From Akkermansiaceae bacterium (GTDB lineage: Bacteria; Verrucomicrobiota; Verrucomicrobiia; Verrucomicrobiales; Akkermansiaceae): DNA of 43,054 nucleotides. Below the pieces are notes generated by a model, which was given only the letters and a program-made list of their open reading frames with translations, did no database searches and was not told the DNA's origin. Shown here piece after piece: positions 18,037 to 27,512 of this stretch. How positions within the stretch are numbered: the stretch's first letter is position 1; each line of letters starts with the position of its first letter. A program made the translations under genes and the position numbers. The DNA is taken from positions 1-43,054 of the forward strand of contig CAIRGO010000100.1 of assembly GCA_903878115.1 (NCBI GenBank), written 5' to 3'.

Positions 18037-19191
18037 ATGGTTCCTAACCCATCTCCTACGAAACAAGTCAGCGCTGAGGTATTGGCAGCTATTTCCCATA
18101 TTGGCAATCAGTTCGCCATTCAGGGGGAGTTCAGGGATGGGCATGAAATTGAGAGTGGCCATATTAATACGACCTTTCTCGCGACTTATGAACTGACAGA
18201 TGGCACGCTACAACGGTACATTTTGCAGCGCATTAATCAGAATGTGTTTAAAAAACCGTTAGCTGTGATGAGAAACGTCGAGTGCGTCACGCGGCACATC
18301 AACTGGAAAGTTTTACGCGTGAAAAAAGACTTAGGCGGACAGACCTTGAATCTTTACCCTGGTCGCGGTGGGCGCTTCTGGGTGGAGGGGCCTAATGGTG
18401 GAATTTGGCGTTGCTATAATTTTATCGAGGGTTGCCAGACCTATGATGTGGTAGAAAATACGCGTCAGGCCTATCAAGCAGCGCGTGCTTTTGGTTCGTT
18501 TCAAGATTTGGTGAGTGATTTGGCTGCCAGCAATTTGGAGGAAACTATTCCCGATTTCCATCATACGCCCAAGCGTCTGGAGAAATTGTTAGAAGTTGCC
18601 GCTGCCGATCCGAAAGGTCGCTTGGCCTCGGTGAGAGAAGAATTTGATTTTATCCGCGAGCGTGCTGGTATCACTGGCATTTTGTTACAACTCTGCGAAG
18701 AAGGGAAAATCCCCGTGCGCGTCACTCATAATGACACCAAGATCAATAACGTGATGATCGATAAGGAAACTGATGAAGCGGTGTGTGTGATCGATCTTGA
18801 TACCGTGATGCCCGGTCTTTCGTTGTATGACTTTGGCGACCTAGTGCGCACGGCGACCAGCCCAGCGGAAGAAGATGAGACTGATCTCACAAAAGTGCAA
18901 ATGCGCATGCCGATGTTTGAGGCATTAGTGGAAGGCTATCTCGATTCCGCAGGAGATTTCATCAATGATGTGGAGGTAGATCATCTAGCATTTTCTGGCA
19001 AGCTGATCACGCTGGAAATTGGCATTCGTTTCCTAACGGATTATTTAGAGGGTGATGTTTATTTTAAGACGTACCGCGAGCATCATAACCTCGATCGTTG
19101 TCGCACGCAGTTGATGCTGGTCAAGCGCATCGAGGAGCAAGAAGAAGCAATGGTAAAATTTGCGCGCAAGGTGAGCCGAGGCAGAAAGTGA
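18037..19191 (+). CDS. APH-fold kinase, N-acetylhexosamine kinase (NahK)-like
   Basis: This 384-residue member of the aminoglycoside phosphotransferase superfamily probably phosphorylates a small sugar or amino sugar in the cytoplasm. The catalytic loop is 'THNDTKINNVMID', with Asp233 as the likely base and Asn238 as a metal ligand. The metal-binding 'VIDLDTVMPG' carries Asp253 and Asp255. The opening 'ESGHINTTFLATYELTDG' and 'RYILQRINQNVFKKP' are typical of the NahK/'phosphotransferase enzyme' family described for N-acetylhexosamine 1-kinases. The substrate remains an inference. A weak promoter (TTGCTG, 16 bases, CATACT) could lie at 17984-18011. The stop codon abuts the stop of convergent lptD with no base between them. 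The sugar nucleotidyltransferase at 40684 could act after such a kinase, but the genes are distant. Confidence 0.82.
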   Translation: MVPNPSPTKQVSAEVLAAISHIGNQFAIQGEFRDGHEIESGHINTTFLATYELTDGTLQRYILQRINQNVFKKPLAVMRNVECVTRHINWKVLRVKKDLGGQTLNLYPGRGGRFWVEGPNGGIWRCYNFIEGCQTYDVVENTRQAYQAARAFGSFQDLVSDLAASNLEETIPDFHHTPKRLEKLLEVAAADPKGRLASVREEFDFIRERAGITGILLQLCEEGKIPVRVTHNDTKINNVMIDKETDEAVCVIDLDTVMPGLSLYDFGDLVRTATSPAEEDETDLTKVQMRMPMFEALVEGYLDSAGDFINDVEVDHLAFSGKLITLEIGIRFLTDYLEGDVYFKTYREHHNLDRCRTQLMLVKRIEEQEEAMVKFARKVSRGRK

Positions 19192-21663
19192 TCAATCTGC
19201 GTCCATGCGGAAAGGCACTGAAACGGAGGGGAAATCTTTCAGTGTGAAGTTCACCATGAAGCCATATTCATCATTGATACGGTTGTCGCGGTGAGTGAGT
19301 CCTGCACTGACAATCCAGTTATCGTAGTTCCGGTGCAGCGTGTATTGCTCCAGCTCTAACGTGGCGTCATCAAATTCCCATTGTTGTAAAATCCCAAAGC
19401 CCCAATTTTCGTTGAATCGATTGTAGGCGCGAATTTGTATACGGTTCGAATCAATTAAAAACGGATGATTTTGCAAACTACTATGTGCTACCGAAAATTC
19501 AAAATTAGGCGTTGGCATAAAGCGGACAGCAGTGGTAAATTCGTTATAACCTGAGCCACTACTAATAATGGGAAACTGTGTTTGCAGATCCACCGCGAGC
19601 CACGGCAATGGGGACCATGTGATGTCGTTGTAAAGATTCGAAAATTCGCGATTGAGTTCTGGATCATCGAGATAGCTATCAATGTAGGTATCCATGTATA
19701 ACCACTCGTGGCTTGCGCCATCACGTTTGGTTAGCAAGCGGTTGCGAATACCCAAGCGCATTAGGTTCCAATTTTCCAAATCATCGATCGCTGTAAAACG
19801 AGCAGGATTGATCGGCAAGGGACGTGTAGTGAAGGTGAGTCGATCAATGGCAGGGTAATCAGTGCCAAGATTTTGTGTCGATAAATAAGACCAATTCGCA
19901 TACGGTTGCAACGTGTGGCGGATGCCATTGATGCCCATTTTTTTCCATTGAAAATCAGGATAGTCTTTTTTGAATTTCATGGAAGCTTCCAGTCCCATCG
20001 AAAAGAGCGTGCGATCCTCATCAGTCGCTGGGCCACCGACACTGAAGTAGCGATTGTAGCCCGCGCCCAAGTGCGGAGAAAGGTGGAGCCAGTTGCCGAG
20101 AGTCATTTGCGAAGATAGCTGATGATAGGTGTGAAAGCGATCGAACTGAGGATTTGTCAATTGATTAAACAGATCGTCATAACGCGGATCACCTGGCGGG
20201 AGTTCTCGCAATTGGGCTATCAGCACTTGTTCATAGCGACCCACTTGAGCGAAAAGGCGTTGCAGATCAGGATCATTATCGGGTAGAGTGAGCAATGGCG
20301 TAAGTAAATTCTGACGCGTGGTATCTGCCATGTTTTCCTCGTAGATACCAAAGCTGGTGCTACCTTCATGGAGAATCGGCGAATCAAACAACGGACGTTT
20401 GATTTGATCGTAAATGATTTCAGGGGAACGTGAATCGGTACGATAAAAATCATTCACGCGAAGCCTAGCGAGTGCGGTGAGCAGGGAGGTGTCTGTGCGA
20501 CGGGTTAGGAATACCGTATTGTCTGGCTGGGCATTGCTGCGATAAAACTGTGGATCAAAGTCTTCGAGAAAAAAGTTATCACTTAGGACATGAAGATCGT
20601 AATTGAGTTCATAATCAGCCTGCGGGTCGCTGCCGTGTAGATCAAGAGGAATGCGGTATTGAAACTCTAATCGGTAACGACTGTCAGGCACGGAATCGCG
20701 GGGAAGTCCTGATCGGCTTAGCGATGGATCTTGGTCAAACGTATGATAGAGCTTCAGCCAACCTAGATTGTTGTTGTCTTGGATACGAGTGTCGTAAAAA
20801 TCAACCCCGGTGCCTAGGCCACGACGTGAGCGCATGTCAAAGTGCCATTGTGAGAGGATCCACGGAGCTTCTGGGCCGTTCACAGATGAAGAATCTCCAC
20901 CTAGCATAATGCCATAAGTATTAAGTAAAAATCCCCCCCAGTTCGACCGGGCACCAGGAACAAAACGGTATCCTAATGCAGCATTCAGCGGTTGGCTCAG
21001 ATAGGGAAGCCAAAACACCGGAGTGTCACCGATGTAAAGTTTCAGATCGTCGAAAACGATCTTATCATCGGGAAAAACGGTGGTTGTCTTTGCGCGCAGC
21101 CAAAAGTTTGGATTTTCCACATCGTGCGTAGTAATTCCTGAGTCATGTCCGGTAAAAATGCGATTGCCATTTTCGTCTTCCGTCGCTTCAAAACTACCAG
21201 CCTCCAAAATGATCGGGTCGAAGCTGATGCTTAGGCTCGAGGTATCCAATTTTTTTTGAGCGAGATCATAAACTACTGATTCGCCGCGTTGAATGATGGG
21301 ACCACTAAAGACACTAACATTTCCTGAAAGAGTGTAGGTAGATTTTTCTAAGTCGAGAAGAGCGCGATCCGCAAATACTTCTTCTCCGCGGTTGGTCTTT
21401 AGATGAATGGGGCCCGATACGCTGAATTGTTTCGGCTGATTCGGAACCGGAGAGATCGACCCTTGAATATCGATATTAATACCTGTAGGCATTTGTAATT
21501 TGACCGCTGTTGGATCGATCGGTGTGGCACCAGGAATGAACGGAACAGGAGGAATTTCTACCGCAGGTGGCGGTGTGACGGCAGGAGGTGGCAGAACAGT
21601 TTCCTCCTGCGCAAGAAGAGGAAAAATTAATGGCAACAAACTAAGACACCGCGTAACGTTCAT
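19192..21663 (-). CDS. lptD: LPS-assembly protein LptD (OstA)
   Basis: From the ATG at 21663 this is an 823-residue outer-membrane protein. A signal peptide ('NVTRCLSLLPLIFPLLAQE', residues 2-20) directly supports this start over the ORF's upstream ATG at 21705. After a Pro-rich linker comes the periplasmic OstA/LptA-like beta-jellyroll ('GPIHLKTNRGEEVFADRA', 'LDLEKSTYTLSGNVSV'). 'LYIGDTPVFWLPYLSQPL' and 'GYRFVPGARSNWGGFLLNT' follow, which are strongly LptD-like. The C-terminal half is a long beta-barrel ending in 'MVNFTLKDFPSVSVPFRMDAD'. LptD inserts lipopolysaccharide into the outer leaflet, so the organism has an LPS-type outer membrane. I see no obvious conserved cysteine pairs, unlike the disulfide-linked E. 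coli protein. No lptE-like gene is recognisable nearby. Confidence 0.9.
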   Translation of the reverse strand: MNVTRCLSLLPLIFPLLAQEETVLPPPAVTPPPAVEIPPVPFIPGATPIDPTAVKLQMPTGINIDIQGSISPVPNQPKQFSVSGPIHLKTNRGEEVFADRALLDLEKSTYTLSGNVSVFSGPIIQRGESVVYDLAQKKLDTSSLSISFDPIILEAGSFEATEDENGNRIFTGHDSGITTHDVENPNFWLRAKTTTVFPDDKIVFDDLKLYIGDTPVFWLPYLSQPLNAALGYRFVPGARSNWGGFLLNTYGIMLGGDSSSVNGPEAPWILSQWHFDMRSRRGLGTGVDFYDTRIQDNNNLGWLKLYHTFDQDPSLSRSGLPRDSVPDSRYRLEFQYRIPLDLHGSDPQADYELNYDLHVLSDNFFLEDFDPQFYRSNAQPDNTVFLTRRTDTSLLTALARLRVNDFYRTDSRSPEIIYDQIKRPLFDSPILHEGSTSFGIYEENMADTTRQNLLTPLLTLPDNDPDLQRLFAQVGRYEQVLIAQLRELPPGDPRYDDLFNQLTNPQFDRFHTYHQLSSQMTLGNWLHLSPHLGAGYNRYFSVGGPATDEDRTLFSMGLEASMKFKKDYPDFQWKKMGINGIRHTLQPYANWSYLSTQNLGTDYPAIDRLTFTTRPLPINPARFTAIDDLENWNLMRLGIRNRLLTKRDGASHEWLYMDTYIDSYLDDPELNREFSNLYNDITWSPLPWLAVDLQTQFPIISSGSGYNEFTTAVRFMPTPNFEFSVAHSSLQNHPFLIDSNRIQIRAYNRFNENWGFGILQQWEFDDATLELEQYTLHRNYDNWIVSAGLTHRDNRINDEYGFMVNFTLKDFPSVSVPFRMDAD

Positions 21664-21756
21664 CAATGCAGAAAAGAAACATTTTTCTGAGCTGATGTAA
21701 AGCATGGATACGGAACGGCGAGTGCAAAGTCTTATAATCGCCGTTCGACGGGAGGA

Positions 21757-22659
21757 TTACTGATCCTCCATCATCATTTCCTCATCTGGAGCGCCATTTT
21801 CTGGCTTTGGTTTACGCGGGCGTTCCACCCCAGGTTCGGGTTTTTTCATCGGTCCATTCGCACTCGACTTGGCATGATGTTGTTGCATCTCTTGACCATC
21901 GATTTTTAGATCCTGATTGGTATCAATTTTTTCGAACAAATCCTCTTGGGCATCTTCGCCAAGATTTTTGGCGACAGGGGTTTGTTGAAATTCTCCAAAT
22001 GAAATCGATCCGTTATGATCCGTGTCTGCTAGCGCGAATAGTTTTTCAGGATTCGGGTTTTTGTTCTCGAAGTTTTTTCCCTCAGGGTTTTTTCCCGGAA
22101 ATTCTTTGCCTTTTTCATTTCTAGGGTCACGGTCAAAAAGTGGTCTGCCTTCAGGCGGTCCATCTAGGGGACTTAAAACTCCATCCTTGTTGCGATCCAT
22201 TTTATCAAACATTTTTCGCTGCCGCTCTTGCGGTATCTTGGCCACCATGGGTCCTTGGATGAACTCGTCAAAATCGATTTTTTTATCGTGGTTTTTGTCA
22301 ATTTCGGATAATTTCGGAAGGATTTTATGCTTCATTTCTTCGCCTGGACCTTCGCCCTCACCTGGCCCCTTCATTTCACGAGGCTCCAGCATGCCATCTT
22401 GATTTTTATCAAGATGCAGGAAAAGTTTGTCCTGTTTCTCGGCAGGAAGTTGAGAAATACGTTCCAATGTGATGAATTCCGCTTTGGATAACTTCTGATC
22501 CTGATTAGTATCCACACGTTTCCAGAAGTCCATTTGAGCGCGGGGGCGGTCCTGACCTGATTCAGGAGATGCATTTTTTTTGGCATCTGCTGGTCCCGGT
22601 TGGGCATAGGCCGTCTGTGTGATGCTGATAAATAGAATCAATAAATGCGTGCGTTTCAT
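21757..22659 (-). CDS. Secreted six-EF-hand calcium-binding protein
   Basis: From the ATG at 22659 this is a 300-residue protein with a clean signal peptide ('RTHLLILFISITQTAYAQ', residues 3-20). It carries six EF-hand loops. In order they are DTNQDQKLSKAE, DKNQDGMLEPRE, DKNHDKKIDFDE, DRNKDGVLSPLD, DTDHNGSISFGE and DTNQDLKIDGQE. All have acidic residues at loop position 1; position 12 is Glu except in the fourth (Asp). The linkers and C-terminus are very rich in Pro, Gly, Lys and Glu ('KGKEFPGKNPEGKNFENKNP') and look disordered. It likely binds calcium in the periplasm or outside the cell; its partner is unknown. It is divergent from metF. Upstream codons in frame lack any signal-peptide sense, so the downstream ATG is preferred. 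Confidence 0.85.
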   Translation of the reverse strand: MKRTHLLILFISITQTAYAQPGPADAKKNASPESGQDRPRAQMDFWKRVDTNQDQKLSKAEFITLERISQLPAEKQDKLFLHLDKNQDGMLEPREMKGPGEGEGPGEEMKHKILPKLSEIDKNHDKKIDFDEFIQGPMVAKIPQERQRKMFDKMDRNKDGVLSPLDGPPEGRPLFDRDPRNEKGKEFPGKNPEGKNFENKNPNPEKLFALADTDHNGSISFGEFQQTPVAKNLGEDAQEDLFEKIDTNQDLKIDGQEMQQHHAKSSANGPMKKPEPGVERPRKPKPENGAPDEEMMMEDQ

Positions 22660-22777
22660 GGGATGAGAGAAGTTCGTATTCGAGTATTGTAACCTAACTT
22701 GTTCAGAAAAGTTGCGAAAAAAGATCAATTTGCGGCTTTATTCAACTGCCTCTCTCTGACTATGTTCTCGCTCGACC

Positions 22778-23677
22778 ATGCACATAAGCGAAATTTTACG
22801 GCAAAGCAAGCCATCGTTTTCTTTTGAATTTTTTCCTGCTCGCACAGAAGCGAGTGCAGAGGAACTCTATCAAACGATTCGCGAGCTGGAACCGCTGAAC
22901 CCATCGTTTGTATCAATTACCTATGGCGCAGGGGGCGGCACGAGAGAACTCACCCACCAATTGGTGGCGCGGGTGAAAGAGACAACCACGATTCCGCCGA
23001 TTCCCCATCTTACGTGCGTGGGTCATAGTAAGCAGGAGGTTGATCAAATTTTACAACGCTATGCATCACTCGGCGTTTGTAACATTCTTGCATTGCGTGG
23101 AGACCCTCCACGGGGACAGTCCGATTACGATTGGTCGCAGGGCGACTTCCGTTATGCAGCAGACTTGGTGAAATTTATCCGTGAATTTAATGAATCAGGC
23201 CGTCATCCGCTCGGTGGTTTCGGCATCGGTGTAGCGGGATTTCCCGAAGGTCATCCCGCTACGCCGAATCGGCTGGATGAAATGGATCATTTGAAGGCCA
23301 AAGTCGATCAGGGCGCAGACTACATTTGCACGCAATTGTTTTTTGATAATCATGATTTTTTTGACTTTCGAGATCGTTGTTCATTGGCGGGAATACATAT
23401 TCCGATGATTGCTGGCATCATGCCGGTAACCTCACTGTCGTCGATGAAGCGCATGGCTGAATTAGCCGCAGGATCCCGTTATCCCGCCAAGCTATTGCGT
23501 GCGTTAGCAAGGGCCAATGATGATGCTGAAGCAGTCGAAAAAGTGGGGGTTCATTACGCCGCGGAACAATGTGCGGGCCTGCTCGATGGGGGAGTGGATG
23601 GGCTGCATTTTTACACTCTGAACAAGAGCAAAGTGACGAGAGAAATTTATCAAAGCCTCGGTATGATCGGAAAGTGA
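22778..23677 (+). CDS. metF: 5,10-methylenetetrahydrofolate reductase
   Basis: This 299-residue TIM-barrel flavoenzyme reduces methylene-THF to methyl-THF, supplying the methyl group for methionine synthesis. It shows the family's N-terminal 'FSFEFFPARTEASAEELYQT', 'PSFVSITYGAGGGTRELT', 'HLTCVGHSKQEVDQIL', 'NILALRGDPPRGQSDYDW', 'GADYICTQLFFDNHDFFDF' and 'IPMIAGIMPVTS'. The length matches bacterial MetF. No methionine synthase gene is next to it. The upstream region is shared with the divergent EF-hand gene, and I see no SAM or other riboswitch in its 118 bases. A TATGTT hexamer ends 11 bases before the ATG, but no good -35 box pairs with it. The stop lies four bases from the stop of the convergent AsmA-like gene. 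Confidence 0.97.
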   Translation: MHISEILRQSKPSFSFEFFPARTEASAEELYQTIRELEPLNPSFVSITYGAGGGTRELTHQLVARVKETTTIPPIPHLTCVGHSKQEVDQILQRYASLGVCNILALRGDPPRGQSDYDWSQGDFRYAADLVKFIREFNESGRHPLGGFGIGVAGFPEGHPATPNRLDEMDHLKAKVDQGADYICTQLFFDNHDFFDFRDRCSLAGIHIPMIAGIMPVTSLSSMKRMAELAAGSRYPAKLLRALARANDDAEAVEKVGVHYAAEQCAGLLDGGVDGLHFYTLNKSKVTREIYQSLGMIGK

Positions 23678-23681
23678 TCGA

Positions 23682-25421
23682 TCAAGGATTTTTGGCGTCT
23701 GTCGCTACAGGCGCTTTCTTGAGGTTTTTATCTTCTGCTTCAGCCTTTTTCAACAATAGTAAGTCTTCTGCTTGACTGAGCGTGAGTTCAAAAAGACTGC
23801 CTTTCAATGGGCAATTGAGAATGAGACTTTCTTGATTGGGGGTCTTCGCAAGGTAATCGCGTAAAGGAGAATCTTCAGGGAAGGCTATGATCGGCATTTG
23901 CAATTGAAGCGCTCCTTCATAGACCGCAACCGAAGCAATTTTTTCAGCTGCTCTCATCTGAATTTCCTGTTCCACAGATTCCGCGCGGAAGGGAACGCCC
24001 AAATCAATATCGTCGTCAATAAACCCTTTTTGAGATTTTGTCTTGGGATCTTTATTCACGATGGCAGCAGCATTTTTCAGCGTTAATTCGTCAGAAACTT
24101 TTGTGGTGAGCGCGTTATCCACAGCACCCACATTCCCCAGTTCCGTGGCCATATCGCTAGTGATCGTGCCTTTGCGCAGCAGTTCATCAATTTCTTGCTG
24201 GGTGGGTGGGCGCACTATGGCGTTGCCTTTCATTACCATTTGATTAGGAGCGGTGAGATTGATGTCATCAACTTGGAATTTTCCAGCTCCTGTTTTCATA
24301 GTAAAGTATCCTTCGGTAAAAGTAACTTTCTGATAGCTACCTGAAGGACTTAAAATCGATAGACTATTGAGCAGGTGAATACGACTGCGGATGGTGATTT
24401 GGTCATTTTCATTGAGCGATATCCTGCCCGCTAGGCCAATTCCGTCTGGGGAATTCGTGGAGCCAGAAATTTTTAATGTGCCGGAAACAGAGCCCTCAAT
24501 GTAAGAAAAAAATGTATCCTGCAGAATATCATCCAGCGAAATATTTTCTAGCTCTATGTTGCCAGAAAATGTCGGACGCGCGCCGCCATCAATGCGCACG
24601 TTAGAAAATTTTACTTTTCCCATTGGGTGGGCTTCGGTGACATCCTTGGCATTGCCCACGTGAAATTCACCTTTCTCCACCACGATCCCCTGATCATTAC
24701 AGATCAGTATCAACTCGTCTATTTCGAGATTCCGCAACCAATTTTGTTGAAAAACTCCTTTTTTGAAGGTGACTCGCCACCCGTTGTTCTCGCGCAGCAC
24801 TAACATATTGCTCTGCGATATGCTGCCCATGGTCTTGGATGAGTAGCCCCAAGTGACGCGTGCATTTGTTGACTCCAGTGTTTGAAAGGCAACGCCACTA
24901 TGTGGATCGACGAGAGCTTTTCCTAATCGAGTTGCCTCCTCTGGTGATTCTGCACCTGCTTTGATATTGACGGACAAACGATCAACCACGATGGCGTTCG
25001 CATTCCATACACTCTTCAGGCTGTCAATCAATCCCATGCGAAAGGTGATTCCACCAGCTTCTAATGTATGAAAAAAGCTGCCTTCTCCACCTGAAAGAGC
25101 TAAATGGCGAATGGTCGCTTTATTTTGGGTATTGGTAAATCCACGCATACTGCCTAGGTCGCAATCTAGACCCGCTACGATGCGATTGCTTAGTTTGGTC
25201 TTAAAGCTCAACTGCTCAGGACGTTTGATGAGATAAGCGAGGCAAATTAAACCAACAACGGCAAAGAAAATTGCCACCCGGATCGTCATCCGCAAAAGAT
25301 GATAGGCAATCACGGATGCGCCGCCACCCGCTAAGGAATAGCGCAACTGAAACCAAAACCCCTGCTTAGCTACCCATTGGGCGAGGCGATCATTAAAAAG
25401 TTGCGTTGATTCAATTTCCAT
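23682..25421 (-). CDS. AsmA-like membrane-anchored protein, function unknown
   Basis: This 579-residue protein has one clear membrane helix (about residues 45-65, 'MTIRVAIFFAVVGLICLAYL'), a long beta-rich periplasmic region and a Lys/Glu/Ala-rich C-terminus. Repeated patterns such as 'VKFSNVRIDGGARPTFSGNI', 'LENISLDDILQDTFFSYIEG', 'SVSGTLKISGSTNSPDGI' and 'LAGRISLNENDQITIRSRIH' are characteristic of AsmA/TamB-type proteins. That superfamily is linked to lipid traffic and envelope biogenesis. 'TGAGKFQVDDINLTAPNQMV' continues the same fold. It is shorter than classic AsmA. The assignment to the AsmA-like superfamily is by pattern, not by a conserved catalytic site. It lies between lptD and PBP1A, both envelope genes. 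No Shine-Dalgarno sequence is evident. Confidence 0.65.
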   Translation of the reverse strand: MEIESTQLFNDRLAQWVAKQGFWFQLRYSLAGGGASVIAYHLLRMTIRVAIFFAVVGLICLAYLIKRPEQLSFKTKLSNRIVAGLDCDLGSMRGFTNTQNKATIRHLALSGGEGSFFHTLEAGGITFRMGLIDSLKSVWNANAIVVDRLSVNIKAGAESPEEATRLGKALVDPHSGVAFQTLESTNARVTWGYSSKTMGSISQSNMLVLRENNGWRVTFKKGVFQQNWLRNLEIDELILICNDQGIVVEKGEFHVGNAKDVTEAHPMGKVKFSNVRIDGGARPTFSGNIELENISLDDILQDTFFSYIEGSVSGTLKISGSTNSPDGIGLAGRISLNENDQITIRSRIHLLNSLSILSPSGSYQKVTFTEGYFTMKTGAGKFQVDDINLTAPNQMVMKGNAIVRPPTQQEIDELLRKGTITSDMATELGNVGAVDNALTTKVSDELTLKNAAAIVNKDPKTKSQKGFIDDDIDLGVPFRAESVEQEIQMRAAEKIASVAVYEGALQLQMPIIAFPEDSPLRDYLAKTPNQESLILNCPLKGSLFELTLSQAEDLLLLKKAEAEDKNLKKAPVATDAKNP

Positions 25422-25536
25422 GAGGTGACTTGTTGCGCAATGATTAGACAGTAACAGGGCTACGAATGCCAGAGTAAAATCATTTCTTGAAAAATTACCT
25501 AGCTCTGATGCAAAACATCATGTACACCAAGCCTGC

Positions 25537-26304
25537 GTGGATGCAAATGATTACAAGGTGAAATTGGATATTTTCGAGGGACCTCTCGATTTATTGCTCT
25601 ATCTTATCAAAAAAGATGAAGTGGATATCCATGAGATCTCGCTAGAAAAAATCACCAAGCAGTATCTACAATACATTAGTACATTTCGGATGCTCAATAT
25701 CGACATCGCTGCTGAATTTGTATTAATGGCAGCGAACTTGATGTATATCAAAAGTCGCACACTACTGCCAAAATCAGAACAACCACCAGAAGAGGATGGA
25801 GAAGAAGACGATCCTCGCTGGGACCTGATCCGTCAGTTGATTGAGTATAAAAAATTCAAAGACGCCGCCTCATTTCTGATCAAGCGCGAAGTCGAAATGG
25901 AAGGCGCTTATGCCTATCAAGCGGAAGTGTTAAAAGATGAAACGCCACCAGTATTGGCTGAAGTTTCGATTTTTGATCTGATACGTTCCTTTCAAAATGT
26001 TCTAAAACGTTTCGAAGAAGTCCATGATTTTGGTTCGATCGTAGATGATCGATATACCGTAGCGGATAAGATCGAGCTAATGATGGATACCTTTCAGCCT
26101 GGGCAGGCGATTAAATTTGAGGATCTTTTCGAGCAAGCTACAACAAAAGCCGAGGTCATTGTTACGTTCCTTGCGGTTCTTGAATTAATGAAAATGAACC
26201 AATTCGTGATTCGCCAAGCCTCGATTCTTGGTGAAATCGAGATTGAGCGGAGAATCATCGGCGCCAATCCAGTGTCAGAACTGTCCGAGCAAGAAGCTCT
26301 CTAA
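25537..26304 (+). CDS. scpA: Segregation and condensation protein A
   Basis: This 255-residue kleisin bridges SMC ATPase heads in the bacterial condensin complex with ScpB and is needed for chromosome compaction and segregation. The N-terminal block 'VKLDIFEGPLDLLLYLIKKD' followed by 'EVDIHEISLEKITKQYLQYI' is diagnostic, as is 'AAEFVLMAANLMYIKSRTLL'. An acidic linker ('PPEEDGEEDD') and the C-terminal winged helix ('VTFLAVLELMKMNQFVIRQ') complete the family layout. GTG at 25537 is the only start-like codon close to the conserved N-terminus; no in-frame ATG lies nearby upstream. No scpB or smc gene is in the window. The stop is two bases from the stop of the convergent pseudo-HtrA gene. Confidence 0.94.
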   Translation: MDANDYKVKLDIFEGPLDLLLYLIKKDEVDIHEISLEKITKQYLQYISTFRMLNIDIAAEFVLMAANLMYIKSRTLLPKSEQPPEEDGEEDDPRWDLIRQLIEYKKFKDAASFLIKREVEMEGAYAYQAEVLKDETPPVLAEVSIFDLIRSFQNVLKRFEEVHDFGSIVDDRYTVADKIELMMDTFQPGQAIKFEDLFEQATTKAEVIVTFLAVLELMKMNQFVIRQASILGEIEIERRIIGANPVSELSEQEAL

Positions 26305-26306
26305 GA

Positions 26307-27491
26307 TCATCGATCCAGAGCGCCGATTTCATCGTCTAGTTGCCGTAAGTATTGCTGCATTTCTTTCATTCTAGTCCGTAATCGCTCTTTGTCTTCACGG
26401 TTTAATCGCGGTCTGACGGCGCGATTGTTAGATAGTTTTGGTCCTTCTTCTGCGGTTTTGACTTTTGCCAGACTTTCCGCAATGGGCTTGCGTTGCAGCA
26501 TGGAAACAATCGAGGACGCAGGGATCACATAACTACGGATTCGTCCCGCGCGTGCTGCAGCTAGCCCGATGACATTGCCTTGCAAATCGACAACTGGGCC
26601 ACCGCATTCTTCGGGGTTGAGAACCATATCCGTCTGAATCACCGAAGGAAATCCATCGCGCACGCCACTGATTTCTCCGCCCATGCGTTCCATCACTTCT
26701 AAGCGGCGCTGAGGAAATGCAGCCGTAGCTTGTTTAGAGGCCAAAGTCAGAGTGATAGTTTTTTCATTACCATTTCGAGAAAAAACAATCTTTACTGATT
26801 GGCCAGGCTTCATGGTGGAAAGTAATGAGCGAAATTCCATAATGCTGCCGATCAAGGTGCCATTCATATTGAGAATAATATCGCCCAACTGTAGTCCAGC
26901 CATTTCCGCAGGTGATTTTTCTGCAATTTGTTTTACCACGACTCCGGTTCCCTCGGTGTGTGATTCGGCACCAACACCTACAAATGCTTGATCAATTTCA
27001 CGCAGACTGCGTTCTTTTACGCTGACAACTCCCATGCCCAGAGTCGCATCGCCTGGCCCTGCGGCAACGATAAATTTACCCAAGACTGGTTTCTCACCGG
27101 CAGCCCATACGACTGGTCTCAGTTTGGCATCCTTCAATTTGAGCAAGACTAAGTCTTCCTCTTCGTAAACGCCCTCGATCGTAGCCGAATGAGTCTCGTT
27201 TTTTCCTGAGACGCACTGCAAAGGTGCTCCTTTGGCCGCAGCGACTTCGCTCCACTTTGCTAACACTTTGGAACCATCTTCTACCACTGTACCGACGCAG
27301 ATTTGACGTTTGCCGCCCGCCCAAACCCATACAGTTGACTTGCTTACTTTTTGCGCAATCGGTGCTACAATATCAAACACAGTACCTGATTGGCGACGTA
27401 ATACAGCGCGGTCTTCCTCTTTTTGTAATGGCAATTCTTGGGTGATTCCGAGCGCTTGTATTGCAACTAACATTCCAATGATTTTTTTCAT
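26307..27491 (-). CDS. Catalytically dead HtrA-like protein with a PDZ domain inserted in the protease fold
   Basis: From the ATG at 27491 this is a 394-residue protein with a short signal-like N-terminus ('KKIIGMLVAIQALGIT'). The trypsin-like fold is recognisable: 'VGTVVEDGSKVLAKWSEV' aligns with the His strand of HtrA, 'EEEDLVLLKL' with the Asp strand, and 'QTDMVLNPEECGGPVVDLQG' with the Ser loop. The His position is Ser81, Asp113 is kept, and the nucleophile is Cys296. A complete PDZ domain (about residues 165-252, 'GVVVKQIAEKSPAEMAGLQL' then 'GDIILNMNG') sits between the 'GMGVVSVKER' strand and the Ser loop, instead of after the protease. The C-terminus is a charged coiled-coil-like tail. 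It lies 21 bases downstream of an intact HtrA gene, almost certainly in one operon. A regulatory or chaperone role is inferred. Confidence 0.8.
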   Translation of the reverse strand: MKKIIGMLVAIQALGITQELPLQKEEDRAVLRRQSGTVFDIVAPIAQKVSKSTVWVWAGGKRQICVGTVVEDGSKVLAKWSEVAAAKGAPLQCVSGKNETHSATIEGVYEEEDLVLLKLKDAKLRPVVWAAGEKPVLGKFIVAAGPGDATLGMGVVSVKERSLREIDQAFVGVGAESHTEGTGVVVKQIAEKSPAEMAGLQLGDIILNMNGTLIGSIMEFRSLLSTMKPGQSVKIVFSRNGNEKTITLTLASKQATAAFPQRRLEVMERMGGEISGVRDGFPSVIQTDMVLNPEECGGPVVDLQGNVIGLAAARAGRIRSYVIPASSIVSMLQRKPIAESLAKVKTAEEGPKLSNNRAVRPRLNREDKERLRTRMKEMQQYLRQLDDEIGALDR

Positions 27492-27512
27492 ATCTAACAC
27501 AAAAATTTATAT

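Noticed and set aside
22660-22777. SAM riboswitch upstream of metF
   Set aside because: The shared intergenic region is too short and shows no conserved riboswitch core or terminator hairpin.
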